Positions 18,384-27,972 of a stretch of DNA of 64,000 bases are shown piece by piece. Both the position numbers and the translations under genes were made by a program. The stretch is from Methylocaldum sp. 14B. Its GTDB lineage: Bacteria; Pseudomonadota; Gammaproteobacteria; Methylococcales; Methylococcaceae. The notes below the pieces were generated by a model. The model was not told the origin of the DNA. It worked only from the letters and a program-made list of their open reading frames with translations, and did no database searches. The stretch's first letter is position 1. The number at the start of each line of letters is the position of its first letter. Where the stretch lies: NCBI RefSeq assembly GCF_002005105.1, contig NZ_MSCV01000013.1, forward strand, positions 87,313-151,312. Reading direction: 5' to 3'.

Positions 18384-21300
18384 TTACGGAAGGTCGACGC
18401 TGGCGTCGGGATGAAAGCGGCTGCCGGCGCGGCTGGCCATTTCCTCGTAAATGTCCCATTTTTGATCGACTACCTGCTGCGCCATCTCCATCAAGCGTTC
18501 GAAGTTCCGGGGATTGGTATGGCTCAGCATCATAAAGCGCAGCTCGTTGTAGGCATACTCCTTGAATCGGATGCGCGGACGCGGCGAATCCAGCACGAAC
18601 GGATTCCGGTCCGACCGGCGCAGCGCCGGGTTGTACCGGATCAAGGGCCAATAGCCGCTGGCGACGGCCAGATCCTGCTGGCGCATGCCGTGTTGCAGAT
18701 TGTAGCCGTGGGCGATGCAATGGCTGTAGGCGAGGATCAGGGAGGGACCGGGATAGGCTTCCGCCTCGCGGAAGGCGAGCAGGGTCTGCTGCGGGTTCGC
18801 CCCCATGGCGACGCGCGCCACATAGACATTGCCGTAGGCGATCGCCTGCAGGGCCAGGTCCTTCTTGGCGACGGTCTTGCCGGCCGCCGCGAATTTGGCC
18901 ACGGCGCCGAGCGGCGTCGCCTTGGACATCTGCCCGCCGGTGTTGGAATACACCTCGGTGTCCAGCACCAGCACGTTGACGTCGCGGCCCGAGGCCAGCA
19001 CATGGTCGAGGCCCCCCGAGCCGATGTCGTAAGCCCAGCCGTCTCCGCCGACGGTCCAGATACTGCGCCGCACCAGTTGGTCGACCACCGACAGAAGATC
19101 CTTCGCCTTGTCGTCGGTCCGTTTCAGCAGCATGGCCTTGAGCTTGGCAACGCGCTCGCGCTGGGCGCGGATCTGCGACTCGGTGAGCTGCGGTGCGGCC
19201 AGGATTTCGTCCACCAATTCGGGATCTAGCGAATCTTTCAGCTCGCGGGCGAGCCGCTGCGCCAGAGCCAAGTGCTGATCGGCGGTAAGGCGAAAGCCGA
19301 AGCCGAATTCGGCATTGTCCTCGAACAGCGAGTTCGACCAGGCGGGGCCGTTTCCTTCGGCATTCACGGTCCAGGGCGTGGTCGGAAGATTGCCGCCGTA
19401 AATGGAGGAGCAGCCGGTGGCGTTGGCGACGATCAGGCGATCGCCGAAGAGTTGCGACAGCAGCCGAACGTAGGGCGTCTCGCCGCAGCCCGCGCAGGCG
19501 CCGGGAAATTCGAACAAGGGTTCGAGAAACTGCGCGCCGCGCACCGACGAGAAATCGATCCGGGCGCGGTCGTTCACCGGAATGGTTTCGAAGAAGCGTG
19601 TGTTCGCCTTCTGCGGTTCCTGTATCGGGTCATTGGGCCGCATGTTGATGGCCTTGACGCCGCTCCGGGTGAGGCTCTTGGCCGGGCAGACCTCGACGCA
19701 CAGGCCGCAGCCCGTGCAATCCTCGACATAGACCTGCAAGGTATAGCGGGTTTCCGGAAAACCGTAGGCGGTGACCGGCGCCGACAGGAAGGTTTCGGGC
19801 GCGTTCTCGAGCCGGGATTCGTGGTAGAACTTGGCGCGGATGACGCTGTGCGGACAGACGAAGCCGCAGTTGCCGCACTGGATGCAGATATCGGGCTCCC
19901 ACACGGGCACGGATTGCGCGATGTTCCGCTTCTCCCACCGGGTGGTGCCCGACGGGAAGGTGCCGTCCGCCGGCATCAGGCTCACCGGCAGTTCGTCGCC
20001 CCGGTCGGCCATCATCATCGCCGTGACCCGGCGCACGAAATCGGGCGCCTCCTCGGAAACCACCGGCTGGCGCTTGAGGGTGCCGGTCGCCTGGTCCGGG
20101 ACTTTCACCTCGTGCAGGGCGGAAAGGGTTCGATCGACCGCCTCGTAGTTCTTCCGCACGATCTCCTCGCCCTTCTTGCCGTAGGTCTTCTTGATCGCTT
20201 CCTTGATCTTGGCGATCGCCTGATCGCGCGGCAAAACGCCGGACAGGGCGAAGAAGCAGGTCTGCATGATGGTGTTGGTGCGTCCGCCCATGCCGGTTTC
20301 CAGGGCGACCCTGGAAGCGTCGATCACATAGAGCTTCAGCGCCTTGTCGATGATCTGCCGCTGAACCTCGTAGGGCAGCCGGTCCCATACGTCGTCCGGG
20401 CCGTGCGGGCTGTTGAGCAGGAGAACCGCGCCATGCTTGGCCTTGGCCAGCACGTCGAGCGTCTCGATGAAGCTGAACTGGTGGCAGCCTATGAAGTTGG
20501 CCGACTCGATGAGATAGGGCGATTCGATCGGCTCCGGCCCGAACCGCACGTGAGACGTGGTCCTGGAGCCGGATTTCTTGGAGTCGTAGACGAAATAGCC
20601 CTGCGCATGGAGATCGGTGGATTCGCCGATGATCTTGATGCTGTTCTTGTTGGCGCCGACCGTGCCGTCCGCGCCCAGACCGAAGAACACGGCGCGCACC
20701 ACGCCGTCCGGCTCGATGTCGAAACCGGGATCGACGTCCAGGCTGGTGTGCGAAACGTCGTCGACGATGCCCACGGTGAAGTGGTTCTTGGGTCTTTCCT
20801 TCTTCAGCTCGTCCAGCACGGCTTTCGCCATGGCCGGATTGAACTCCTTGGAGGAAAGCCCGTAACGGCCGCCGACGATCTCGGGCCGTTTCCCGGCCGG
20901 AAGGAGACCGCTGGCCTCCGCTTCCGCCAGCGCCGCGACCACGTCGGTGTACAGGGGTTCCCCGAGCGCGCCGGGACTCTTTAGGCGATCCAGGACGGCA
21001 ATGGCTTTGGTCGTCGAGGGCAGGGCGGCGAGGAAATGCCCGACGGAAAACGGCAGGCACAGACGCACCTGAATCACGCCTACCTTCTCGCCCTGCTTGG
21101 CCAGAAAATCGACGGTCTGGCGCAGGGTGTGCGCGCCGGAGCCCAAAATCACGGCCACGCGCTCGGCCTCCGGATCGCCGTGGTATTCGAACAGGCGATA
21201 CCGGCGTCCGGTCAGTTCTCCGAAGCGGTCCATGGTTTTCTGTACCAGGCTCGGCAAACGCGCGTAGTAGGGATTTACGGTCTCGCGCCCCTGGAAATAA

Positions 21301-21974
21301 ACGTCCGGGTTCTGCGCGGTGCCGCGGATAAACGGATTGTCGGGATTCAAGGCCCGCGCCCGGTGCGCGCGGACCGTCTCCTCGTCGATCATGGCCCGGA
21401 TTTCGTCGTCCGAAAGCAGCACGATCTTGCTGATTTCGTGGGAGGTCCGGAAGCCGTCGAAGAAATGCAGGAAAGGAATCCGGCTGTTCAAGCTCGCGGC
21501 CTGGGCGATCAGCGCCAAGTCGTGCGCCTCCTGCACCGAGCCCGAGGCGATCTGGGCGAAACCGGTGCCCCGCACCGCGGCGACATCGGAATGATCGCCG
21601 AAGATGGACAAGGCTTGCGCCGCCAGGGAGCGGGCGGCGACATGGAACACCGTCGGGGTGAGTTCGCCGGCGATCTTGTACATGTTCGGGATCATCAGGA
21701 GGAGACCCTGCGAAGCGGTGAAGGTCGTGGTCAAGGCCCCGGTCTGAAGGGCACCGTGCACGGCCCCGGCGGCGCCGCCCTCGCTTTGCATCTCCACCAC
21801 CACGGGCACCTCGCCGAAGATGTTGGTCTTGCCCTCGGCCGCCCACTGGTCGGCCAGTTCCGCCATGGTGGAGGAGGGCGTGATGGGATAGATGGCGCAC
21901 ACTTCGTTCACGCGGTAGGCGACATGGGCCACCGCCTCGTTGCCGTCGAGCGTAATGACTTTCGGTTTCGCCAT
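18384..21974 (-). CDS. nifJ: pyruvate:ferredoxin (flavodoxin) oxidoreductase
   Basis: A 1196-residue single-chain enzyme, the normal NifJ length, that converts pyruvate and CoA to acetyl-CoA and CO2 with reduction of ferredoxin or flavodoxin. Domains in order: pyrimidine-binding start (YPITPSSTMAELADQW), central domain, two 4Fe-4S clusters (ICIQCGNCGFVCPHSV and CTGCGLCVEVCPAKS), a CAGCGETPYVRLL motif, and the TPP/Mg site (GGDGWAYDIGSGGLDH, then EVYSNTGGQMSKATPLG). The start at 21974 (MAKPKVITLDGNEAV) is the family's standard N-terminus; the same open frame continues upstream into the preceding gene but that part is not coding. It is three bases after the GltD-like gene. The enzyme is oxygen-sensitive, so use under low oxygen or for nitrogen fixation is likely. 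Confidence 0.96.
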   Translation of the reverse strand: MAKPKVITLDGNEAVAHVAYRVNEVCAIYPITPSSTMAELADQWAAEGKTNIFGEVPVVVEMQSEGGAAGAVHGALQTGALTTTFTASQGLLLMIPNMYKIAGELTPTVFHVAARSLAAQALSIFGDHSDVAAVRGTGFAQIASGSVQEAHDLALIAQAASLNSRIPFLHFFDGFRTSHEISKIVLLSDDEIRAMIDEETVRAHRARALNPDNPFIRGTAQNPDVYFQGRETVNPYYARLPSLVQKTMDRFGELTGRRYRLFEYHGDPEAERVAVILGSGAHTLRQTVDFLAKQGEKVGVIQVRLCLPFSVGHFLAALPSTTKAIAVLDRLKSPGALGEPLYTDVVAALAEAEASGLLPAGKRPEIVGGRYGLSSKEFNPAMAKAVLDELKKERPKNHFTVGIVDDVSHTSLDVDPGFDIEPDGVVRAVFFGLGADGTVGANKNSIKIIGESTDLHAQGYFVYDSKKSGSRTTSHVRFGPEPIESPYLIESANFIGCHQFSFIETLDVLAKAKHGAVLLLNSPHGPDDVWDRLPYEVQRQIIDKALKLYVIDASRVALETGMGGRTNTIMQTCFFALSGVLPRDQAIAKIKEAIKKTYGKKGEEIVRKNYEAVDRTLSALHEVKVPDQATGTLKRQPVVSEEAPDFVRRVTAMMMADRGDELPVSLMPADGTFPSGTTRWEKRNIAQSVPVWEPDICIQCGNCGFVCPHSVIRAKFYHESRLENAPETFLSAPVTAYGFPETRYTLQVYVEDCTGCGLCVEVCPAKSLTRSGVKAINMRPNDPIQEPQKANTRFFETIPVNDRARIDFSSVRGAQFLEPLFEFPGACAGCGETPYVRLLSQLFGDRLIVANATGCSSIYGGNLPTTPWTVNAEGNGPAWSNSLFEDNAEFGFGFRLTADQHLALAQRLARELKDSLDPELVDEILAAPQLTESQIRAQRERVAKLKAMLLKRTDDKAKDLLSVVDQLVRRSIWTVGGDGWAYDIGSGGLDHVLASGRDVNVLVLDTEVYSNTGGQMSKATPLGAVAKFAAAGKTVAKKDLALQAIAYGNVYVARVAMGANPQQTLLAFREAEAYPGPSLILAYSHCIAHGYNLQHGMRQQDLAVASGYWPLIRYNPALRRSDRNPFVLDSPRPRIRFKEYAYNELRFMMLSHTNPRNFERLMEMAQQVVDQKWDIYEEMASRAGSRFHPDASVDLP

Positions 21975-21976
21975 CG

Positions 21977-23617
21977 TTATTCCCCTCGGGGTTCCGGAAT
22001 CATTTCGATCGCATGGCAAGGACACTGCTCGTAGCAGACCGCGCAGCCGGTGCAGAGGTCGTAATCGTAGCGATAGCGCTTGCCGGGTCCCAGCTTGACG
22101 ATGGCGTCCTCGGGACAGGCGCCGTAGCAGCCGTCGCACTCGAAGCAGTTGCCGCAGGAGAAGCAGCGCTTGGCTTCGAACAGAGCCTCGTTCTCGGAGA
22201 GCCCCGCGACCACTTCCTCGAAGCCGTAACGCCGTTTCTCCAGTTCGAGTTCGGCTTCCCGCTTCTGTTCGGCTTCGGTGAAGTACCACAGGCGCAGCAT
22301 ATCGGCGCTTACCGGCGGATGCTTGGGCGGCTTGACGTAGCGCGTGCCGCGAAGATAGGCGTCGATACAGCGCGCGGCTTTCTTGCCGTGGCCGACGGCG
22401 ACGGTCACGGTCCGCTCGCTCGGTACCATGTCGCCGCCCGCGAAGATGCCGGGACTCCCCGTCATCATGTTGTCGTCCACGATCACGACGCCGTCGGGCT
22501 TGAACTGGATGCCCGGCACCTCGTGCAGGAAGCGCGTATCGGTTTCCTGGCCCAGCGCCAGGATCAGCGAGTCCGCCTCCAGGGTTTCGAACCGGCCGGT
22601 CGGTTCGGGATACCCTTCCGGGTTGATCCTCATCACCTCGACGGTGATATGCGTCTGGTCGATCTCCTTGATGGTGCGCAGCCAGTTGATCTTGACACCT
22701 TCCTCGATGGCTTCGTCGGCCTCGAATTCATGGGCCGGCATGTGCGCCCGGTCGCGCCGATAGATGACGAGCGCCTCTTCGGCGCCCAGGCGCCTGGCCG
22801 TGCGCGCCGCGTCCATGGCGGTGTTGCCGCCGCCGTAGACGGCCACGCGCCGGCCGAGCTTGGGCGCTTCGCCGGTGGCGGTCTGGCGCAGGAAGGTCAC
22901 TGCGTCCAGGATCTTGCCGGCGTCACGCGCCGGAATGCCGACGCGCTTGCTCAGATGCGCGCCAACGGCGATGAACACCGCGTCGAACCGGCCGGACTCC
23001 TTTTCCGCCAGCACGTCTTCCACCTTGTGATCGAGAACGATCTTGACGCCCATGGCCTCGATCCGCCTGATTTCGCCCATCAGCTCCGCGCGCGGCAGGC
23101 GGTAGGCGGGTATGCCGAAGTGCATCATGCCGCCGGCCAGGGGACCCGCTTCGTCGATCTCCACCTGATGGCCCAGCCGGGCCAGGTGATAGGCGCAGGA
23201 CAGGCCGCTGGGCCCCGCGCCCACGATCAGGACCCGCTTGCCGCTGGCCGGGGCTTTCACGACCTGCCAGCCTTCGCGCAAGGCGAGGTCGCCGAGGAAC
23301 CGCTCGGCCGCGTGGATGCTCACCGGGCTGTCGATGGGGCCGCGGTTGCAGTGGGTTTCGCAGGGGTGGTAGCAGACGCGTCCGTGCACCGCCGGCATCG
23401 GATTGTCCTCCATCAAGACCCGCCAGGCCTTTTCATAGCGGCCGGCGCGCAGGTCGAACAACCAGGACTGGATGTTCTCGCCGGCCGGGCAGGCGTTATT
23501 GCAGGGCGGCAGGAGGTCGACGTAAATCGGACGCTGCGTGCGGAAGGGGCCGGTGCTCCGCCCGTGTTGCAAGAGGTCCGCCGGTCGCGTCAGGTCGCTG
23601 GATTTGCGATTGCTCAT
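21977..23617 (-). CDS. GltD-like NAD(P)H:ferredoxin-type oxidoreductase with C-terminal 4Fe-4S clusters
   Basis: A 546-residue cytoplasmic flavoprotein related to the small subunit of glutamate synthase. Residues about 35-110 hold the N-terminal Fe-S Cys set (PPCNNACPAGENIQSWL, then CYHPCETHCNRG). An FAD site follows (VLIVGAGPSGLSCAYHLA), then an NAD(P) site (VAVYGGGNTAMDAARTA) and a second FAD motif ending GIFAGGDMV. The last ~60 residues add two ferredoxin-type clusters (CFSCGNCFECDGCYGACP and CTGCAVCYEQCPCHA). It is the first gene of an operon with nifJ, with a three-base gap, so it probably links NifJ-reduced ferredoxin to NAD(P)H. No glutamate synthase large subunit is nearby. Confidence 0.9.
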   Translation of the reverse strand: MSNRKSSDLTRPADLLQHGRSTGPFRTQRPIYVDLLPPCNNACPAGENIQSWLFDLRAGRYEKAWRVLMEDNPMPAVHGRVCYHPCETHCNRGPIDSPVSIHAAERFLGDLALREGWQVVKAPASGKRVLIVGAGPSGLSCAYHLARLGHQVEIDEAGPLAGGMMHFGIPAYRLPRAELMGEIRRIEAMGVKIVLDHKVEDVLAEKESGRFDAVFIAVGAHLSKRVGIPARDAGKILDAVTFLRQTATGEAPKLGRRVAVYGGGNTAMDAARTARRLGAEEALVIYRRDRAHMPAHEFEADEAIEEGVKINWLRTIKEIDQTHITVEVMRINPEGYPEPTGRFETLEADSLILALGQETDTRFLHEVPGIQFKPDGVVIVDDNMMTGSPGIFAGGDMVPSERTVTVAVGHGKKAARCIDAYLRGTRYVKPPKHPPVSADMLRLWYFTEAEQKREAELELEKRRYGFEEVVAGLSENEALFEAKRCFSCGNCFECDGCYGACPEDAIVKLGPGKRYRYDYDLCTGCAVCYEQCPCHAIEMIPEPRGE

Positions 23618-23886
23618 TCTAAAAGTCTCTCCATCCTCGATCGGCGGCCTAGTCGATGGCCAAGCAAAGAGAGTCCGCGATCATGCGCCAAAGCTTCGAA
23701 GCAGACGGCGCTGCGATGTGCTCCCGTGTCTCGGGGCAAGCGTTTCAGGGTTCGGACGGTGCCTGCCTGGGCAAAGTTTCATCAACCGTATCCGAACTCG
23801 GCTGTCCCGTCCCGCTCGAGCCGGTTCGGTGTACCGGCTTTTCGGCTGCGGGACGAGAAGGGGATCGTTACTCGTCTCGAGAATGC
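23618..23886. other. intergenic region before the GltD-like/nifJ operon
   Basis: About 270 bases between the P-type ATPase stop and the start of the redox operon, both on the minus strand. The operon's promoter should be here. I see no repeat and no convincing operator. Confidence 0.4.
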
Positions 23887-25857
23887 TCATGCCTCCTGGC
23901 CCCTGTGCGTCAGAAACCGGCTCACCTGGCTTTGCCATCGATTCAGGCCCGTCATCACTCGGTCCATCAGATCGGCGGCCGTGTTGATGCCGGCATAGAG
24001 CCGTGCCGCATTGGCGACGACGAAGACCGAGCTGATATGGTGTAAGAACGCGGCGAGTACGGGATTGAGGAAGCCGAAGGTGGCCAGAGCGAGCCCGACG
24101 GTATTGAACGACATGGCCCAGGCATAATTCTGCTTGGTTATCTCCGACATCTTGCGGCTGATGTCGAGTACGGTGAGCAAATCGCCGGCATCGTCGCCGA
24201 GAATCACGATATCGGACGAGGCGATCGCGAGGGCCACGTTCTTGTGTCCGCCGATGGCGATGCCCACATCGGCGGCGGCCAGGGCCGGAGCATCGTTCAC
24301 CCCGTCGCCCACCATCGCCACCTTGCCGGACGACTGAAGTTCCTTCACCAGTGCCGCCTTGTCGTCCGGCTTGAAGTTGAAATAATATCCGTCGGCGCCG
24401 ATCAGATCGGCCACTCGCCTGGCTTCGGACTCCTCGTGATCACCGGTGGCGACGAGTACGCGCTTGACGCCCAGTTCGCGGATCGCTTGCCCCAGGTTGG
24501 TCATCTCCGCGCGCATCACGTCCTGAACGACGATGGCGCCTTTGACTTCACGGTTCATGGCGACCCAGATCGCGCGGCCGGAATATTCGAGGTCCGGTAT
24601 TTCGATTCCGAGCGCCTCCAAGGTTTCGGGACTCCCGATCAGCACTTCGCGGTCTTCCAGTCGCGCCTTGACCCCGCGCCCCGGCAGGTCCTCGGCGTCG
24701 CTCACGGGTTTGAATCGCGTGATGTCCTGGTTTCGCGCGAAATTCAAAATGGCCCGCGCCAACGGATGGCTGAAGCGCGTTTCCACCGACGCCGCGATCT
24801 CGATCAGCTCGCGCTCATCGGCACCTATCGGTATCACCCGGCTGACCCTGGGTTCGGCCAGGGTGACCGTGCCGGTCTTGTCGAGGATTACGGTGTCGAT
24901 CTCGTGCATGATGTCCAGGGGTTCTCCGCCCCGGGCGAGGATATTGAGCCGCGCCGAGCGGCCTATGCCGGACGCGAACACGGTCGGCGTCGCGAGCGCC
25001 CAGGCACAGGGACACATTACCGACAAGGCGGTCGCCATCAAATCCAGGCTGCCGGTGACGAAAAACAGCAGGAACGCATAGCCGGTCACGCCCAGGATGA
25101 GGTACTGGACGATCTTGTCCGCCCTTTGCTGCAGCGTGGATTTTTTCTGAAGGCTTTTTTCGATTTCGCCCGCGATCAGGGCAAGAAACGAAGCGTCGCC
25201 GTTCCTGGTGGCCCGAATCTGCAAGGGCGCGGAAAGATTGAGCGTGCCGGAAGTGACTTCATCGCCCGGCACCTTGTGGATCGGAAACGGTTCGCCCGTG
25301 ACGAAGGATTCGTCGATGGACGATTTTCCCTCCGCAATGCTTCCGTCGACCGGGACGGCGGTGCCGCGGGGCACGATCAGCACGTCGCCCTGCTTCACCT
25401 CTTCCGCCGGGATTTCGCGGATTTCGCCGCCGGCGAGCACGAGGGCCGTTCGCTTGGCCTGCTTCACCAGGCTTTCGATCTTTTCCCGATTTCTGCGAAT
25501 GATGGTGAAGGAGATATACAAACCGAGTCCGATGAACCAGGCCACCATCGCGCCGCTGAGCGGCTTGCCGTCGATCAGGGTGACAGTCATCACCAGCACG
25601 ATCAGCAGCTCCGCGGAAACCTGCCGCAAAATCAGGAGCGATTTTAGGAGCCCCTGAACGTAGAGCGCCAGACAGAAGAGATAAAACGGCAGCCCCAGCC
25701 AGTAAAAGAACGGCATGCCGTAAAGTGCGTCCATGGCCAGGAAGATGACCGCCAGGAGCGCCACAATAAGGCGCAGCAGGAATACGTCTCTCTGAGGGCT
25801 GAGGCTCAGGATGCGTCGATCCAGTTGCTGCAACAAAGTTGTCAATTGAGTATCCAT
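23887..25857 (-). CDS. P1B-type heavy-metal ATPase without N-terminal metal-binding domain
   Basis: A 656-residue inner-membrane metal pump. It has the P-type hallmarks: TGEPFPIHK (actuator TGE), DKTGTVTL (phosphorylated Asp), SHPLARAI (HP motif of P1B pumps) and GDGVNDAPALAAADVG. The metal-site motif in helix 6 is MCPCAWALATPT. No HMA domain is present: the first ~45 residues have no CxxC and lead straight to the membrane. Near the C-terminus the helices read NYAWAMSFNTVGLALA and LHHISSVFVVANAARL; the HHISS stretch differs from the MxxSS of typical Cu+ exporters, so Mn2+ or another metal is possible. The start at 25857 has GGAAG five bases upstream. Confidence 0.9.
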   Translation of the reverse strand: MDTQLTTLLQQLDRRILSLSPQRDVFLLRLIVALLAVIFLAMDALYGMPFFYWLGLPFYLFCLALYVQGLLKSLLILRQVSAELLIVLVMTVTLIDGKPLSGAMVAWFIGLGLYISFTIIRRNREKIESLVKQAKRTALVLAGGEIREIPAEEVKQGDVLIVPRGTAVPVDGSIAEGKSSIDESFVTGEPFPIHKVPGDEVTSGTLNLSAPLQIRATRNGDASFLALIAGEIEKSLQKKSTLQQRADKIVQYLILGVTGYAFLLFFVTGSLDLMATALSVMCPCAWALATPTVFASGIGRSARLNILARGGEPLDIMHEIDTVILDKTGTVTLAEPRVSRVIPIGADERELIEIAASVETRFSHPLARAILNFARNQDITRFKPVSDAEDLPGRGVKARLEDREVLIGSPETLEALGIEIPDLEYSGRAIWVAMNREVKGAIVVQDVMRAEMTNLGQAIRELGVKRVLVATGDHEESEARRVADLIGADGYYFNFKPDDKAALVKELQSSGKVAMVGDGVNDAPALAAADVGIAIGGHKNVALAIASSDIVILGDDAGDLLTVLDISRKMSEITKQNYAWAMSFNTVGLALATFGFLNPVLAAFLHHISSVFVVANAARLYAGINTAADLMDRVMTGLNRWQSQVSRFLTHRGQEA

Positions 25858-26034
25858 AAGAACTTCCGTTCCTTCTTTGATATGGGACACCGCTCGACAC
25901 GGCTTTGCACGGATACGGCTCGGGGGACCTTTAAAGAGCCGATTCTGTCTCAAATCTAATCATTGGACAAACGAGTCGGGCAGACGCACAGCGTCCCTTG
26001 TCCGATTCCGTACCCGTTTCAGAGGAGATAGATC

Positions 26035-26691
26035 ATGGAAAATATCACTTCATCCAAACCACTCGAAATGCCGCGCCTGAACGAGCCGGCGCCCGCTTTC
26101 GAGGCGAATACCACCCACGGCGTCAAGAAGCTCGGCGATTACCGCGGCAAATGGCTGGTGCTGTTTTCCCACCCGGCCGACTTCACGCCGGTGTGCACCA
26201 CGGAGTTCATGGCTTTCGCCAAGGCCTATCCGCAGTTCCGGAGTCTGAACTGCGAGTTGCTCGGGTTATCCATCGACAGCAATTATTCACATATTGCCTG
26301 GATGCGCACGATCAAGGAGAAGTTCGGCGTGGAGATCCCGTTCCCGATCATCGAGGACCTGTCGATGCGGGTGGCCAATACTTACGGCATGATTCAGCCG
26401 GGCGCCTCCGACACCTCGGCGGTGCGCTCCACCTTCATCATCGACGACAAGGGCACCCTGCGCGCCATGGTCTACTATCCCATGACCAACGGCCGCTCCA
26501 TCCCCGAGTTCCTGCGCCTGGTGCAGGCGCTGCAGACCTCGGACAAGCAGGGCGTGGCCACGCCGGAAGGCTGGCAGCCGGGCGACAAGGTGATCGTGCC
26601 GCCGCCGAAGACGGCCCAGGACGCCGAGGCGCGGCTCCAGGAGGGATACGAGTGCGTCGACTGGTTCTTCTGCAAGAAGGCCGCATCATAG
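26035..26691 (+). CDS. peroxiredoxin (Prx6-like, with C-terminal Cys pair)
   Basis: A 218-residue thiol peroxidase of the AhpC/TSA superfamily. The peroxidatic Cys is C54 in HPADFTPVCTTEF, which with the length and C-terminal domain places it in the Prx6/1-Cys group. The C-terminus ends CVDWFFCKKAAS, giving two further cysteines that may act as resolving residues as in archaeal Prx6-like enzymes. AGAGGAGA precedes ATG 26035. It is divergent from the P-type ATPase. The last ten codons are repeated at 30057, next to a repeat block (see separate entry). It reduces H2O2 or organic peroxides in the cytoplasm. Confidence 0.93.
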   Translation: MENITSSKPLEMPRLNEPAPAFEANTTHGVKKLGDYRGKWLVLFSHPADFTPVCTTEFMAFAKAYPQFRSLNCELLGLSIDSNYSHIAWMRTIKEKFGVEIPFPIIEDLSMRVANTYGMIQPGASDTSAVRSTFIIDDKGTLRAMVYYPMTNGRSIPEFLRLVQALQTSDKQGVATPEGWQPGDKVIVPPPKTAQDAEARLQEGYECVDWFFCKKAAS

Positions 26692-26784
26692 CCGCAGAGC
26701 GCAGGGGCATCGGGAATAAGTGACTTGGATGGACTGCTTGACACCGCGCGCCGACAGGAGGGAGCGAAAATGAAGCGGTGCCGT

Positions 26785-26905
26785 AGGCCGGCAATTCGTT
26801 ACTGACCCCTCGGATCGGCGAGAGCTTTGTCGGCAAAGGATTGCCGACCTACGACCTTCCCGATCCAGACTGCCAAACCGTGGTGAAAATTGGTCTAAGC
26901 GCTGC
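26785..26905. repeat. degenerate GTCGGCAA composite repeat
   Basis: Contains GTAGGCCGGCAATTCG, then GTCGGCAAAGGATTGCCGACCTACG and a right end CCGTGGTGAAAATTGGTCTAA. The right end closely matches that of the element at 10780-11010, so this is a decayed copy of the same family. The surrounding 26692-26970 has no other feature. Confidence 0.75.
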
Positions 26906-26970
26906 TGATTATGGCCGGGATCGGTGCCATCGCTTTCTTCATGCCCGGCCGCCGATAAAGGATTTCGAAA

Positions 26971-27972
26971 ATGAGCAGCAAGGCAGAAAAGGGTGGCGGC
27001 GTCTTCCGAGGCATCAAGCTGCTGCTGTGCGAAAACCCCTTGCCTCCGATCGAGGAGGCTATCGAGGCGGCTCGCGCCGAGCTGCCCTTGAGCAATTACT
27101 ATACCGAGCCGTACTCGGAACCGTTGCGCCGGCTCATCAGCGAACGGACCGGCGTGCCCGAGCGGCTCATCCATATCAATGCCGGTTCGGAACTTATTCT
27201 GCGCCAGCTGTTCCAGCGCTTGGGGCGTCAGGTACACCTGCTGACTCCCACCTATGTCCTGTTTCCGGAGATTGCCCAGTCCTACACCGAAACGCGGCTG
27301 CGGCCGGAAGCGGATTTCCGCTTCGACCTCTCCGAGCTGGAGGTCCCCGCAGGCACCAGTCTCGCTGTCATCGTCAATCCCAACAACCCCAACGGCGGCA
27401 CCTTCGACATGGCGCCGCTGCCCGGTCTGCTTGAGCGATATCGCGACACTTATTTCCTGGTGGACGAGGCCTTCATCGGCATGGCCGGCCAGAGCGTTGC
27501 CCTCCTGGTGCCGCGATACCCGAACCTGCTGGTCACCCGGACCCTGTCCAAGGCTCACAGCCTGGCGGGTTTTCGGGTGGGCTATGCCATATTGCCGGAA
27601 GCCCTGGCGGACGATCTGAACACGAGCAACGATGCTTACCCCTTGGCGAGAGCCAGCCACGCGGCCGCCATCGCCACTTTGGAAAAAGAGGACAAGATCC
27701 GGGAGCGGGCCGCCACCCTGCGCGGCTGGGCCCGTGATTTGGCCGGTGAACTCGAGGCGCTGGGGGTGAGAACATTCCCCACGGAGACCTATTTCTTCCT
27801 GGCCGATTTCACACCGCATGACGCAGGCAAGATCGCTGAAAGCCTGAGACAAAAGGACATCCTCATCAAGCCCCTGAACGACCCGCAGCTCGGTCCTGCC
27901 TACATGCGGGTGACCACCGCGACGCCCGAGGACAACACCCGCTTTGTCGCCGCGCTGCGGGAGCTGCTGTGA
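26971..27972 (+). CDS. PLP-dependent aminotransferase, histidinol-phosphate aminotransferase-like
   Basis: A 333-residue fold-type I PLP enzyme. Recognisable parts are NAGSELILRQLFQRL (cofactor phosphate region), VNPNNPNGG, YFLVDEAFIGMAG (Asp contacting the pyridine N) and the PLP lysine in TRTLSKAHSLAGFRVGYA. MRVTTATPEDN near the end carries the substrate-carboxylate Arg. Closest families are HisC and CobD-type enzymes; the short length suits both. Its stop overlaps the start of the following methyltransferase gene by four bases, so the two act together, but no histidine or cobalamin gene is nearby to choose between roles. Confidence 0.85.
   Translation: MSSKAEKGGGVFRGIKLLLCENPLPPIEEAIEAARAELPLSNYYTEPYSEPLRRLISERTGVPERLIHINAGSELILRQLFQRLGRQVHLLTPTYVLFPEIAQSYTETRLRPEADFRFDLSELEVPAGTSLAVIVNPNNPNGGTFDMAPLPGLLERYRDTYFLVDEAFIGMAGQSVALLVPRYPNLLVTRTLSKAHSLAGFRVGYAILPEALADDLNTSNDAYPLARASHAAAIATLEKEDKIRERAATLRGWARDLAGELEALGVRTFPTETYFFLADFTPHDAGKIAESLRQKDILIKPLNDPQLGPAYMRVTTATPEDNTRFVAALRELL

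Noticed and set aside
19272..20984. A 570-codon open frame on the plus strand
   Set aside because: It is antisense to nifJ, whose Fe-S and TPP motifs are certain.
21975..22289. N-terminal extension of the nifJ frame
   Set aside because: It overlaps the Fe-S C-terminus of the GltD-like protein in another frame; the family start MAKPKVITLDGNEAV at 21974 is normal.
22013..23998. A 661-codon open frame on the plus strand
   Set aside because: It lies opposite the GltD-like gene, which has clear FAD, NAD(P) and Fe-S motifs. The plus frame has no family features and unnatural composition.
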